44,737 bases of DNA from Micromonospora sp. KC606 (GTDB lineage: Bacteria; Actinomycetota; Actinomycetes; Mycobacteriales; Micromonosporaceae). Below, in pieces: positions 7,829 through 19,035 of the stretch. Made by a program: the position numbers and the translations under genes. The stretch covers positions 1 through 44,737 of the forward strand of contig NZ_SMKN01000025.1 in the NCBI RefSeq assembly GCF_004348675.1. The letters are read 5' to 3'. The notes beneath the pieces were generated by a model. That model saw only the letters and a list, made by a program, of their open reading frames with translations, ran no database searches and was not told the DNA's origin. Numbering within the stretch: position 1 is the first letter of the stretch; the number at the start of each line of letters is the position of its first letter.

Positions 7829-9610
7829 TCAGAGGTACTGGCCGGTGTTGCTGGCGGTTTCGATGGAGCGACCGGCCTCGGCGCCCTTGCCGCCGGAGAC
7901 GAGCGTGCGGATGTAGACGATCCGCTCGCCCTTCTTGCCGGAGATGCGGGCCCAGTCGTCCGGGTTGGTGGTGTTGGGAAGATCCTCGTTCTCGCGGAAC
8001 TCGTCGACGCAGGCGTCGAGGAGGTGCTGCAGGCGCAGCCCCTTACGACCAGAGGTGAGGAACTCCTTGATGGCCATCTTCTTGCCCCGGTCGACGATGT
8101 TCTGGATCATCGCCCCGGAGTTGAAGTCCTTGAAGTAGAGGACCTCCTTGTCACCGTTGGCGTAGGTGACCTCGAGGAAGCGGTTCTCCTCGGTCTCGGA
8201 GTACATCCGCAGCACGACCGCGTCGATCATCGCCGCCACGGTGGCCTGGGGGTCGCCGCCGTGCTCGGCCAGGTCGTCGGCGTGCAGCGGCAGGCCGGAG
8301 AGGATGTACTTGGAGAAGATGTCCTTGGCCGCCTCGGCATCCGGACGCTCAATCTTGATCTTCACGTCGAGCCGGCCTGGACGCAGGATGGCCGGGTCGA
8401 TCATGTCCTCCCGGTTGGAGGCGCCGATCACGATGACGTTCTCCAGCCCCTCCACACCATCGATCTCACTGAGCAGCTGCGGGACGATGGTGTTCTCCAC
8501 GTCGGAGGAGACGCCGGAGCCGCGGGTCCGGAAGATCGAGTCCATCTCGTCGAAGAACACGATGACCGGCGTGCCCTCACTGGCCTTCTCCCGGGCCCGC
8601 TGGAAGATCAACCGGATGTGCCGCTCGGTCTCGCCGACATACTTGTTCAGCAGCTCCGGGCCCTTGATGTTGAGGAAGAAGCTGGTGTGCTTCTCCTTGC
8701 CCTCCCGCTCGGCGATCTTTTTCGCCAGCGAGTTCGCCACCGCCTTGGCGATGAGCGTCTTGCCGCAACCCGGCGGCCCGTAGAGCAGGATGCCCTTCGG
8801 CGGCCGGAGCTGGTGCTCGCGGAACAGGTCGGCGTGCAGGAAGGGCAGCTCCACCGCGTCGCGGATCTGCTCGATCTGCGCCTGGAGACCGCCGATGTCC
8901 TCGTAGTTGACGTCGGGCACCTCCTCCAGGACCAGTTCCTCGACCTCGCTCTTCGGGATCCGCTCGTACGCGTACGCCGAGCGGGGCTCGATCATGAGCG
9001 AGTCGCCGGCCCGGATCGGCGAGCCGATCAGGGTCTCGGCGAGGTGCACGATGCGCTCCTCGTCGGAGTGCGAGACCACCAGCGCCCGGTCACCCGGTGC
9101 GCCGTCCGGCCCCGCAAGGATCTCCTTGAGCATCACCACCTCGCCGACCCGCTCGTAACCGAACGCGTTGACGACGTTGAGCGCGTCGTTGAGCAGGACC
9201 TCCTGCCCGCGCTGCAACTCCGCCGCGTCGAGCGAGGGCGAGACGGCCACCCGGAGCTTGCGTCCGCCGGTGAAGATGTCCACCGTGCCGTCGTCGTGCC
9301 GCGAGAGGAAGACACCGTATCCGCTCGGCGGCTGTGCCAAGCGGTCGATCTCCTCCTTGAGCGTCACGATCTGCGCGCGAGCCTCCTTGAGGGTGCTCAC
9401 GAGCCGGTCGTTGTTCTCGGTGAGCCGCGCCAACTGTGCCTGGGTGGCCGCCAGCCGCTCTTCGAGCTGCCGGACGTGTCGGGGGCTTTCGGTCAACTTG
9501 CGCCGCACCAGAGCGAGTTCCTCTTGAAGGAACGCGACCTGCGTGGAGAGATCGTGGGCTTCCTTCTCCCACCGTGCGGCGCGCGAGTCCGCGTCGTCGC
9601 TGCGTGCCAC
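7829..9610 (-). CDS. arc: Proteasome-associated AAA+ ATPase Arc/Mpa
   Basis: A 593-residue hexameric unfoldase that binds Pup through its N-terminal coiled coil and threads pupylated proteins into the 20S core. The coiled coil spans about residues 12-95, followed by the interdomain OB-fold region to about 230. Walker A is GPPGCGKT (278-285) and Walker B is VIVFFDEMD (349-357). The C-terminus is GQYL, the tail that docks into alpha-ring pockets. I chose the GTG at 9608-9610 (V-A-R-S-D-D) because GGGGAGG lies just upstream and homologues begin there. The frame stays open 20 codons further. It is divergent from the ferredoxin gene, with its own promoter region separate from dop-pup. Confidence 0.96.
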   Translation of the reverse strand: MARSDDADSRAARWEKEAHDLSTQVAFLQEELALVRRKLTESPRHVRQLEERLAATQAQLARLTENNDRLVSTLKEARAQIVTLKEEIDRLAQPPSGYGVFLSRHDDGTVDIFTGGRKLRVAVSPSLDAAELQRGQEVLLNDALNVVNAFGYERVGEVVMLKEILAGPDGAPGDRALVVSHSDEERIVHLAETLIGSPIRAGDSLMIEPRSAYAYERIPKSEVEELVLEEVPDVNYEDIGGLQAQIEQIRDAVELPFLHADLFREHQLRPPKGILLYGPPGCGKTLIAKAVANSLAKKIAEREGKEKHTSFFLNIKGPELLNKYVGETERHIRLIFQRAREKASEGTPVIVFFDEMDSIFRTRGSGVSSDVENTIVPQLLSEIDGVEGLENVIVIGASNREDMIDPAILRPGRLDVKIKIERPDAEAAKDIFSKYILSGLPLHADDLAEHGGDPQATVAAMIDAVVLRMYSETEENRFLEVTYANGDKEVLYFKDFNSGAMIQNIVDRGKKMAIKEFLTSGRKGLRLQHLLDACVDEFRENEDLPNTTNPDDWARISGKKGERIVYIRTLVSGGKGAEAGRSIETASNTGQYL

Positions 9611-9787
9611 GTCCCACCTCCCCGGGGGGCTTGAACGTTCTGCCCTAACACTAGCCGCTATGAGGCCCATTCGGTCCTACGCAACGCCCTCGTCACCGAA
9701 CCTTGATCGCGAAGGGACGCCTGAGGTGCGGGTCCGGGCGTTCGGGTACCGTCGAGAGGTGGGACGGGAGAACATGGGGGGTGCAGC

Positions 9788-10084
9788 GTGACCGAGGTCG
9801 CGACCGACCAGCTTCAGGTCTGGGTGGACCAGGACCTCTGCACCGGCGACGGGCTCTGCGTGCAGTACGCGCCGGAGGTCTTCGAGTTCGACGTCGACGG
9901 CCTGGCGTACGTCAAGGGCGCCGACGGCGAGCTGCGGCTGTCCCCGGGCAGCCGGGTGGACGTGCCGGAGCACCTACGCCTCGAGGTGATCGACTCGGCG
10001 AGGGAGTGCCCCGGGGAGTGCATCCACGTGGTGCGCGGCAGCGACGGGGTCGAGGTGGCCGGCCCGGAGGCCGGGAACGACTGA
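9788..10084 (+). CDS. 3Fe-4S/4Fe-4S-type ferredoxin
   Basis: A 98-residue soluble electron carrier of the actinomycete P450-partner type. VDQDLCTGDGLCVQYAPEVFEF gives Cys18-x5-Cys24, and ARECPGECI gives Cys74-Pro, the normal three ligands of a 3Fe-4S cluster. An additional Cys78 sits where this family usually has Ala or a hydrophobic residue, so a fourth ligand is possible. The GTG start follows GGGGGGTGCAGC. No cytochrome P450 or reductase is adjacent, so the redox partner is not identifiable here. It is divergent from arc and convergent with the next gene across a hairpin. Confidence 0.88.
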   Translation: MTEVATDQLQVWVDQDLCTGDGLCVQYAPEVFEFDVDGLAYVKGADGELRLSPGSRVDVPEHLRLEVIDSARECPGECIHVVRGSDGVEVAGPEAGND

Positions 10085-10104
10085 GCCGCCGGTGGGCGGC
10101 GCCA

Positions 10105-10138
10105 CGAGGGCCGGGGACGACGATGTCCCCGGCCCTCG
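10105..10138. terminator. Bidirectional hairpin between convergent genes
   Basis: CGAGGGCCGGGGAC pairs with GTCCCCGGCCCTCG around a 6-base loop. It lies 20 bases after the ferredoxin stop and touches the stop codon of the convergent hypothetical gene, so it can serve both. Confidence 0.75.
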
Positions 10139-10711
10139 TCACAGCACCGGACGGCCGACCACCGAGGCGACCAGCCGGGCGAACTCCTCCAGCCGGGCGA
10201 TCTGGCCGGCCCCGCCGTCGTCGAGCGTCTTGCCGAAGCGCAGCGCGTCGTGCCGGGGCACCCCGGTGACCTCGTCACCGGGCGGCGCCTCGTCCAGCGA
10301 GGTGAGCAGCAGGTAGACGTCGATGCTGTCGACCCGCACCTCACCGCTGTCGGTCCGGGTCAGCCGACGCCGGCAGCCGACCTCGGTGACCGTGGAGACC
10401 GGCACCACCCGCAGCGACGAGGTCATCGCCCCGGGCGGCCCCTCCCCCGGCGGCACGTCCTCGCCGTGCCACAGCACCAGCCGGCTGCCGTCGCAGACGA
10501 CGACCTCCTGCCAGACCCCGTTGACCTCGTTGACGAAGCGTTCCAAGGTGAAGCCGAGCACGGACGCCCCGCGCAGCACCCCACCCAGCGCCTCGAGCGC
10601 GATGTCCGGATCGCGCAGGTAGGCCCGCGCCGCCGACTCGAGGTCGGTGTAGGGCGACCAGTCCGGGAACACGGCTGGCAACTCCCCACCGCCGAAACCC
10701 GGCCGACTCAT
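10139..10711 (-). CDS. Conserved hypothetical protein of 190 residues
   Basis: No catalytic motif was recognised. The protein is soluble and acidic, with a helical N-terminal part (LESAARAYLRDPDIALEALGGVL) and a beta-rich middle (EVVVCDGSRLVLWHGEDVPPGEGP). RVDSIDVYLLLTSLDEAPPG comes near the C-terminus. There are no signal peptide or membrane segments. ATG is preceded by GGGGGAG at normal spacing. Its position between the arc/ferredoxin pair and trmI parallels the mycobacterial mpa-trmI neighbourhood, which also holds small proteins of unknown role. Function unknown. Confidence 0.7.
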   Translation of the reverse strand: MSRPGFGGGELPAVFPDWSPYTDLESAARAYLRDPDIALEALGGVLRGASVLGFTLERFVNEVNGVWQEVVVCDGSRLVLWHGEDVPPGEGPPGAMTSSLRVVPVSTVTEVGCRRRLTRTDSGEVRVDSIDVYLLLTSLDEAPPGDEVTGVPRHDALRFGKTLDDGGAGQIARLEEFARLVASVVGRPVL

Positions 10712-10792
10712 GACATCTCCCCCAGGTCGTGTCGTCGGCCGACGCCGGCCGGCGGAATCAGCCCGATCACTCCCAGCCGCCCCGCCGCGCCG

Positions 10793-12955
<2,163 letters not shown>

Positions 12956-13012
12956 CTACGCGGTGCGGATCATGCTCCGGTGCGGCGACGGCGGCCTGTC
13001 ACACCGGTGCCC

Positions 13013-13018
13013 TACCCT
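13013..13018 (+). promoter_or_regulatory. -10 box for a leaderless transcript
   Basis: TACCCT, then seven bases, then the ATG of the nuclease gene at 13026. This is the TANNNT-N7-start arrangement of leaderless actinomycete mRNAs. The absence of a ribosome site supports it. Confidence 0.6.
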
Positions 13019-13025
13019 TCGGGAC

Positions 13026-13940
13026 ATGACGGCGGAACCGGTGACCGACCAGCAGGGCACTCCCGCGCCGGCGCCGCCGGCCACCGTCCGGGCGTCGCTG
13101 TCGCCGTCCCGGGCGGCGGACTTCAAGACCTGTCCGTTGCTCTACCGGTTCCGCAGCATCGACCGGTTGCCCGAGCGCCCCAGTGTGGAGCAGGCCCGGG
13201 GCACCCTGGTGCACGCCGTACTGGAGCGGCTGTTCGACCTGCCGGCGCCCGGGCGCACCCCGGACGCGGCCGGTGACCTGGTCGCCCCGCAGTGGGACCG
13301 GCTGGTCACCGAGCAGCCGGAGCTCGCCGCCCTGTTCGACCCTGCCGACGAGGCGGGCGCCGCCGAGTTCCTGCGCTCGGCGGCAGCGCTGCTGCGGGGT
13401 TACTTCGCGGTGGAGGATCCGCGCCGGTTGGAGCCGGCTGAGCGGGAGAGCCTGATCTCCGCGGTGGTCGACGACGAGTTGCTCATCCGGGGCTACCTCG
13501 ACCGGCTCGACGTGGCGCCGGACGGCGCGCTGCGGGTGGTCGACTACAAGACCGGCGGGGCGCCTCGGGAGGCGTTCGAGGCCCGGGCGTTGTTCCAGCT
13601 CAAGTTCTACGCGCTGGTGCTGTGGCGCACCCGGGGCGTGGTGCCGCGGGTGCTGCGCCTGCTCTACCTCAAGGACGCCGAGGTCTGCGACTACTCCCCC
13701 GACGCCGAGGAGTTGCTGCGCTTCGAGCGCACGGTGGTGGCGCTCTGGCAGGCGATCGAGCAGGCCACCGAGCGGCAGGATTTCCGCCCCCGGCCGAGCC
13801 GGCTCTGCGACTGGTGCAACCATCAGGCGCTCTGCCCGAGCTTCGGCGGCACCCCGCCGCCCTTCCCGCAGCGGTTGGCGGTGCCCGACCCGCTGCGCGA
13901 CGCCCGCTCCGGCCCCGCCGCCCCCGGCGCCGACGAATGA
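13026..13940 (+). CDS. RecB-family PD-(D/E)XK exonuclease with Fe-S cluster
   Basis: A 304-residue single-domain nuclease resembling the C-terminal domain of RecB/AddB (Rv2119-like). Motifs in order: Cys36 in FKTCPLLYRFR, GTLVHAVLERLF (59-70), RGYLDRLD with the catalytic Asp, and VVDYKTGG with the Lys of the D-x-K core. Tyr/Gln-rich helix FQLKFYALVLW follows. LCDWCNHQALCPSF gives Cys261, Cys264 and Cys270, which with Cys36 make the four ligands of the 4Fe-4S staple. No helicase domain is present, so it probably acts alone or with a separate partner in DNA repair. The gene starts leaderless at ATG 13026. Neighbourhood order with trmI matches mycobacteria. Confidence 0.92.
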   Translation: MTAEPVTDQQGTPAPAPPATVRASLSPSRAADFKTCPLLYRFRSIDRLPERPSVEQARGTLVHAVLERLFDLPAPGRTPDAAGDLVAPQWDRLVTEQPELAALFDPADEAGAAEFLRSAAALLRGYFAVEDPRRLEPAERESLISAVVDDELLIRGYLDRLDVAPDGALRVVDYKTGGAPREAFEARALFQLKFYALVLWRTRGVVPRVLRLLYLKDAEVCDYSPDAEELLRFERTVVALWQAIEQATERQDFRPRPSRLCDWCNHQALCPSFGGTPPPFPQRLAVPDPLRDARSGPAAPGADE

Positions 13941-14763
13941 ATCACGCACCACGGGTGAGCCACCGTGCGGTACGACGGGCGTCGCCTCCCTGAGAGGGTT
14001 GACTCACCGTCGGCGATGACCGATCGCGCGGTGGCGACTGGCGACGCGGTATGGCCGACGGACCCGCGAGGTGGTGGCGGCGCCGACCGCTCGCCCGGGA
14101 TGCGCTTTTCGCCACCGCAGCGTCGGTGTCATCGTCGTTCCTTTCAGCATCTACCCACCGGTTCGCGATGCCCCGATCTGTTTCTGGGCTCTGGTGGGGC
14201 GTACGGCCGCCCACACGTCCCTGATCGCCGCGCTCGCTCGATCCGCTGACGACCGACTGGTGCTTCCTGACGCCTGGATCGCGCCCGGCGCAGGCTGAGC
14301 CTGGCCTGTCCGGAATCGGGACGCTGGTGGGGCAGGTTCGCGAGTCGGGTGGCTGCCGCTGGGGCTGCGCGCCCGGGTGCAGGCGGTGGCACTGGCCTAC
14401 GAGTCCGGCCTGGTCCGCCCGAAGGTGTGAGGCGGGCCGCACCCGAGGGGTCGCGGGCGGGAGGGCGGCGCCGTTGCCGTGGTGACCTACCGTGACCGGA
14501 GGCGGCGCGGCGCGGTTGACCATCGCGTGGCGTGAGGTTCTAGCGCCGGCTCCGGCGCCGTCCCGGGGCCTGGAAACGCGGTCGACGGGCGGCTGGCTCA
14601 GGGGCAACCCTGAGCCCGGCTCCGGGCCGACCCGCAGCGGGAAATCCGCTTCGGCTCCGACCGGAGGCGGACGGATCCCGCCCGGACGGCACAGAGGATG
14701 GGATCAGCCCCACCGGCCAACGGGGGCGATGGGGAACGCAGTACGACGGAAGAGGTAGATGAC
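13941..14763. other. Gene-poor stretch of about 820 bases
   Basis: No convincing gene was found. GC is visibly lower around 14120-14290 than in the neighbours. A frame ending at 14428-14430 reads VGWLPLGLRARVQAVALAYE before its stop, which has the look of a protein C-terminus without a start. It may be a remnant, but I did not recognise the family. The right end holds the leader of the ABC operon. Confidence 0.4.
14516..14544 (+). promoter_or_regulatory. Candidate promoter of the ABC exporter operon
   Basis: TTGACC at 14516-14521, 17 bases, then TCTAGC at 14539-14544. The first is a good -35 and the second a weak -10. It would leave a leader of about 210 bases before the GTG of the ATPase gene. 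Pattern-based only. Confidence 0.3.
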
Positions 14764-15531
14764 GTGACGGCGACGGTAGGCCGCGAGGCACAGGCCGCGG
14801 CCCGGGCCAACGACGTGTGGAAGGTGTACGGCAGCGGAGAGGCGCAGGTGATGGCGCTGCGTGGGGTGAGCGCCGAGTTCGAACGTAGCCGGTTCACCGC
14901 GATCATGGGCCCGTCGGGCTCGGGCAAGTCGACGCTGATGCACTGCCTGGCGGGCCTGGACTCGGTCACCCGCGGCACCGTGATGATCGGCGACACCACG
15001 GTCACCGGGCTGGGCGACGCCGGCCTGACCAGGCTGCGCCGAGACAAGGTCGGCTTCATCTTCCAGCAGTTCAACCTGCTGCCGACGCTGACCGCCCAGG
15101 AGAACATCCTGCTGCCGATGTCGATCGCAGGTCGCCGGCCCGACCCGGCCTGGTATGACACGGTGATCGACACGGTCGGCCTGCGGGATCGGTTGGGGCA
15201 CCGTCCGGCGCAGCTGTCCGGCGGGCAGCAGCAGCGGGTGGCGTGCGCGCGGGCGCTGGTCGCCCGCCCCGAGGTGATCTTCGCCGACGAGCCGACCGGC
15301 AACCTCGACTCCCGCTCCGGCGCGGAGATACTGAGCTTCCTACGCAACTCGGTACGCGAGCACGGTCAGACCATCGTCATGGTCACCCACGACCCGACCG
15401 CCGCCGCGTACGCCGACAGGGTGGTCTTCCTCGCCGACGGTCAGATCGTCTCGGAGCTGATCGAGCCGACCGCCGACACGGTGCTGGACACCATGAAGAA
15501 GCTCGACACGCCGGCCGAGGTGGCGCGCTGA
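14764..15531 (+). CDS. MacB/LolD-type ABC transporter ATPase
   Basis: A 255-residue nucleotide-binding subunit that powers the FtsX-type permease encoded next. Walker [10 protein letters not shown] (49-57), Q-loop [17 protein letters not shown], signature [15 protein letters not shown], Walker [13 protein letters not shown], and H-loop MVTHDP are all present. The Q-loop and DEPTGNLD wording is that of the MacB/LolD/FtsE class, which couples to mechanotransmission rather than substrate channelling. The GTG at 14764 follows GAAGAGG. An ATG five bases upstream is out of frame. The stop overlaps the permease ATG (TGATG), so the two are coupled. Substrate unknown; lipoprotein or antimicrobial peptide handling are options known for the class. 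Confidence 0.93.
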   Translation: MTATVGREAQAAARANDVWKVYGSGEAQVMALRGVSAEFERSRFTAIMGPSGSGKSTLMHCLAGLDSVTRGTVMIGDTTVTGLGDAGLTRLRRDKVGFIFQQFNLLPTLTAQENILLPMSIAGRRPDPAWYDTVIDTVGLRDRLGHRPAQLSGGQQQRVACARALVARPEVIFADEPTGNLDSRSGAEILSFLRNSVREHGQTIVMVTHDPTAAAYADRVVFLADGQIVSELIEPTADTVLDTMKKLDTPAEVAR

Positions 15532-18080
15532 TGTTCCGCGCGACCTGGAAGAGCCTGCTGGCGCGGAAGGTGCGCCTGGTCCTCTCCGGCCTGGCGGTGG
15601 TGCTGGGCGTCATGTTCGTCTCCGGCGCGTTCGTGCTCACCGACACGCTCGGCCGCTCCTTCGATCAGGTCTTCGCCGACGCGTTCGAAGGCGTCGACGT
15701 CAACGTCTCGGCCAAGCCGAAGGTCGCCCTCGGCGAGATGGAGGGCGAACCGGTGAGCGCCCCCGTCCCGGCCGCGACGCTGGAGCGGGTCCGCGCGGTC
15801 GCCGGGGTCGCCGAGGCCACCGGCGTCGTCGCCGCGGACGGTGCGCGCATGATCGGCAGCAACGGCAAGGTGGTCACCTCGTTCGGGCCGCCGCAACTGG
15901 GCGAGAACTGGGTGGGCGAGAGCGACCTGGTGACGCTGCGCGAGGGCCGGGAGCCACGCGCGGACGACGAGATCGTCATCAACGCGGCGCTGGCCGAGGC
16001 AGCGAAGGTGAAGGTCGGCGACCGCGTCGGTGTGCTGACCCTGGAGCCGAAGAAGGAGTTCACCCTCGTCGGCGTCTTCGGCTACAGCGGTGACCGGGAC
16101 TCCCTCGGCGGGGCCAACGAGATCGTCTTCACCACGCCGGTGGCTCAGCGGCTGATGCTCGGCGAGCCGGACGTGTTCACCAACATCAGCGTCAAGGCCG
16201 CCGACGGGGTCGGCGAGGAGAAGCTACGCGACGACATCGCCACCGCCCTCGGCGACGGCTACGAGGTCAGGACCGGCGAGCAGATGTCCGCCGACGCCGC
16301 GGCCGGCCTGAAGGAGGGGCTGTCCTTCTTCAACAAGATCCTGCTCGGCTTCGCCGCCGTGGCACTGCTGGTGGGCACCTTCCTCATCCTGAACACCTTC
16401 TCGATCATCGTCGCCCAGCGCACCCGGGAGCTGGCCCTGATGCGGGCCATCGGGGCCAGCGGCCGGCAGATCATCGGCTCGGTGGTGCTGGAGGCCGTGG
16501 CGGTGGGGCTGATCGCCTCCGTGCTGGGGCTGGCCGCCGGCATCGGCGTGGGCGCGCTGCTGGCGTACGTGTTCGGGCAGTTCGCCGGCGGGCTCGCCCT
16601 GGCCGGGCTGGGTGTGCCACCCGCGGCGGTCATCGGGGCCTTCGCGGTGGGTCTGGTGATCACGGTGGTGGCGGCGCTGCTGCCGGCACTGCGCGCCGCG
16701 CGGATCCCACCGATCGCGGCCATGCAGGACGTAGCCACCCCGGACCGCCCGCTGACGAAGGTGACGGCCGCCGGCGGGATCGTCACCGCGATCGGCGCCG
16801 CGCTGCTCTTCCTGGGGCTCAGCGGCAACGCGGGCGACAACACGCTGGCGACCATCCTCGGCGGGGTGCTCTTCGCCTTCATCGGGGTGGCGCTGCTGAC
16901 GCCGCTGATCAGCCGGCCGGTGGTCTCCCTGCTCGGGGCGCTGTTCGCCTGGTCGGTGCCGGGCAAGCTGGGCCGGCTCAACTCCGGCCGCAACCCGCGC
17001 CGCACGGCGATCACCGCGGCGGCGCTGATGGTCGGCATCGCCCTGGTCACCGGCGTGACGGTGATCCTCGACTCGGCCAAGGGCAGCATCAGCGCCCTGG
17101 TCGAGGACCAGGTCAAGGCCGAGCTGGTGATCTCCGGGGCGCAGAGTGGCCCGCGTCCGCCGAGCTTCGACCCGGCCGTGCTGGAGAAGGTTGCCGCCAT
17201 CCCGGGCGTCCAGTTGGTCGACGGCGAGTACGGCGACATGGCGCAGGTCGACGGCGAGCGCACCTGGGTGGCGGCGTCGAGCAACGTCGCCGCGCTGGAG
17301 CAGATCTTCGGGGCGAAGGCCACCTCCGGTGACATCAGCCGGCTGGGGCCGGACCAGATGCTGTTCAGCTCCGACACCGCGAAGTCCCGCAACGTGTCGG
17401 TCGGCTCGCAGGTCACCGTCCAGCTGTCCCGGGGCGAGGCCCGCACCTACACGGTCAGCGGGATCTACGAGAGTTCCGAGCTGACCAACCCGGTGGTGCT
17501 GCCGCCGCAGGCGGCGCGGGACTTCGCCATCCCGCAGCCGATCCAGGGTTTCCTGCAGCTCGCCCCCGGCGCCAGCGTCGACGACGTGCGGCCGCAGGTC
17601 GAGACGTTGCTCGCCGACAGCCCCGAGGTGTCGGTGGCCGACCGGGCCGCCTTCATCGAGCAGCAGACCGGCCAGCTGGACGGCCTGCTCCAGATGATCC
17701 AGATCCTGCTGGCCCTGGCCATCGTCATCGCGGTGCTGGGCATCATCAACACCCTCGCCCTGTCGGTGCTGGAACGCACCCGGGAGCTAGGCCTGCTGCG
17801 GGCCATCGGGCTGCGCCGGGCGCAGACCATGCGGATGATCACCGTCGAGGCGGTGGTGATCTCGGTCTTCGGGGCCCTACTCGGTGTGGCGGTCGGCACC
17901 GGTCTCGGCGCGGCGGTGGTCGAGGCGCTCAAGGACGAGGGGATCACCGACCTGATCCTGCCCTGGGGTCAGATGGGGCTCTTCCTCGGCCTGGCCGCGA
18001 TCATCGGGGTGGTCGCCGCGGTGCTGCCGGCGATCCGGGCCGCGCGAATCAACGTGCTCGGCGCGATCGCGCACGACTGA
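15531..18080 (+). CDS. FtsX/MacB-type ABC permease with duplicated FtsX domains
   Basis: An 849-residue membrane protein. One membrane segment at the N-terminus (about 15-40, LVLSGLAVVLGVMFVSGAF) is followed by an extracellular MacB-like domain (about 45-255). Then come an FtsX domain with three helices (about 270-400), further helices (about 410-500), a second extracellular domain (about 520-715), and a last FtsX triplet (about 725-845). RTRELALMRAIGASGRQI and RTRELGLLRAIGLRRAQ are the repeated cytoplasmic coupling helices that contact the ATPase, showing internal duplication. It ends with the usual PAIRAARINVLGAIAHD tail. Such full-length proteins act as dimers, or alone with two ATPases. 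Substrate not predictable. Confidence 0.92.
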   Translation: MFRATWKSLLARKVRLVLSGLAVVLGVMFVSGAFVLTDTLGRSFDQVFADAFEGVDVNVSAKPKVALGEMEGEPVSAPVPAATLERVRAVAGVAEATGVVAADGARMIGSNGKVVTSFGPPQLGENWVGESDLVTLREGREPRADDEIVINAALAEAAKVKVGDRVGVLTLEPKKEFTLVGVFGYSGDRDSLGGANEIVFTTPVAQRLMLGEPDVFTNISVKAADGVGEEKLRDDIATALGDGYEVRTGEQMSADAAAGLKEGLSFFNKILLGFAAVALLVGTFLILNTFSIIVAQRTRELALMRAIGASGRQIIGSVVLEAVAVGLIASVLGLAAGIGVGALLAYVFGQFAGGLALAGLGVPPAAVIGAFAVGLVITVVAALLPALRAARIPPIAAMQDVATPDRPLTKVTAAGGIVTAIGAALLFLGLSGNAGDNTLATILGGVLFAFIGVALLTPLISRPVVSLLGALFAWSVPGKLGRLNSGRNPRRTAITAAALMVGIALVTGVTVILDSAKGSISALVEDQVKAELVISGAQSGPRPPSFDPAVLEKVAAIPGVQLVDGEYGDMAQVDGERTWVAASSNVAALEQIFGAKATSGDISRLGPDQMLFSSDTAKSRNVSVGSQVTVQLSRGEARTYTVSGIYESSELTNPVVLPPQAARDFAIPQPIQGFLQLAPGASVDDVRPQVETLLADSPEVSVADRAAFIEQQTGQLDGLLQMIQILLALAIVIAVLGIINTLALSVLERTRELGLLRAIGLRRAQTMRMITVEAVVISVFGALLGVAVGTGLGAAVVEALKDEGITDLILPWGQMGLFLGLAAIIGVVAAVLPAIRAARINVLGAIAHD

Positions 18081-18089
18081 TCCGGGCGC

Positions 18090-18121
18090 GAGGGGCCCTG
18101 CCGGCAACGGCGGGGCCCCTC
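18090..18121 (+). terminator. Terminator hairpin after the ABC operon
   Basis: GAGGGGCCCTGCCG (18090-18103) pairs with CGGCGGGGCCCCTC (18108-18121) with a single mismatch and a 4-base loop, ten bases after the permease stop. Confidence 0.75.
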
Positions 18122-18213
18122 GTCGCGACCGCCGCCCCGGTAGCCCCGTCCCCGGCCTGCGGCCTCTTGTGGTACCCGGGCGCCCCGACGCCCCAAGCGG
18201 CCGCAGACCGCGA

Positions 18214-18885
18214 TCAGGACGGCGGGTCGCCGAGCAGCGCCGCCAGCAGCTCCAGGTCCGCCCCGGTCAGGCTCTCCACCTGGTGTACGCCGTCCATCGT
18301 TGGCAGCGGCGCCTCCGCCGGCACCGCCAGCACCGCCGCGCCGGCGGCGAGCGCACTGGCCACCCCGGCCGGCGAGTCCTCGATCGCCACACAGCGGGCG
18401 ATCGGCACGTCCAGCAGCCGGGCGGCGGTCAGGTACGGCTCCGGGTGCGGTTTGGCGGCGTCCACCTCGTCGCCGCACACCACCGCGTCGAAGCTGTCCC
18501 GCCCGAGGGTGTCCAGGGCGATCTCGACCAGGGCGCGACCGCTGGAGGTGACCAGGGCGGTGGGAATCCCGGCGGCGCGCACCGCCCGGAGCAGGGTCAG
18601 CGCACCGGGCCGCCAGCGCAGTCCGGTGCGGAAGAGCTCCAGGATGCGGGCGTCGATCCAGGCGGCGCTGGCCTGCGGCTCCCGCTCGGGCTGGCCGAGG
18701 TCCTCGTGCAGGATCCGCATCGCCTCGGCCATGCTGGTGCCGATGATGGCGCGGCGGGCGTCCGCGGAGAGTTCACCGCCGTACTCGGCGGCCAGCTCGC
18801 GCAGCGCGACGTCCCACAGTTTCTCACTGTCGACCAGGGTGCCGTCCATGTCGAAGAGCACGGCGGCGGGGTGTTGACTGCTCAG
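18214..18885 (-). CDS. HAD-superfamily phosphatase (beta-phosphoglucomutase-like), probable CTG start
   Basis: A small-molecule phosphatase or phosphomutase of HAD subfamily IA, about 223 residues. VLFDMDGTLVDS carries the nucleophile Asp12 and general acid Asp14. ALVTSSGRAL is motif II, AAKPHPEPYL contains the motif III Lys, and CVAIEDSPAGVASALAAG contains the motif IV acidic pair. A four-helix cap lies between motifs I and II. AGGAGG (18896-18891) is five bases before a CTG at 18885-18883. The nearest in-frame GTG inside is too far away and would cut into the first strand. A GTG 32 codons upstream has no ribosome site. I therefore place the start at the CTG, which is unusual. Substrate unknown. 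Confidence 0.85.
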   Translation of the reverse strand: MSSQHPAAVLFDMDGTLVDSEKLWDVALRELAAEYGGELSADARRAIIGTSMAEAMRILHEDLGQPEREPQASAAWIDARILELFRTGLRWRPGALTLLRAVRAAGIPTALVTSSGRALVEIALDTLGRDSFDAVVCGDEVDAAKPHPEPYLTAARLLDVPIARCVAIEDSPAGVASALAAGAAVLAVPAEAPLPTMDGVHQVESLTGADLELLAALLGDPPS

Positions 18886-19035
18886 CGGATCCTCCTGCGG
18901 GGGTGCGGCGACCCACCGATACTGCCAATCCCCCCGCCGCTGCGCCCGGGCGGACCGGGCACCAGTGACACAGGTCAACACGGTGCCATCGGGCTGTGGC
19001 CACCCCCAACCGCTGTCGGCCCGGCCCGGCCGGCG

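Noticed and set aside
6048..7916. Plus-strand open frame of about 620 codons opposite the membrane protein
   Set aside because: Low-complexity Gly/Asp/Glu/Gln composition, antisense to a well-supported membrane protein; composition artefact.
13942..14607. Minus-strand frame of 221 codons in the gene-poor stretch
   Set aside because: Arg/Pro/Ser-rich low-complexity translation, no ribosome site and no motif; typical of non-coding high-GC DNA.
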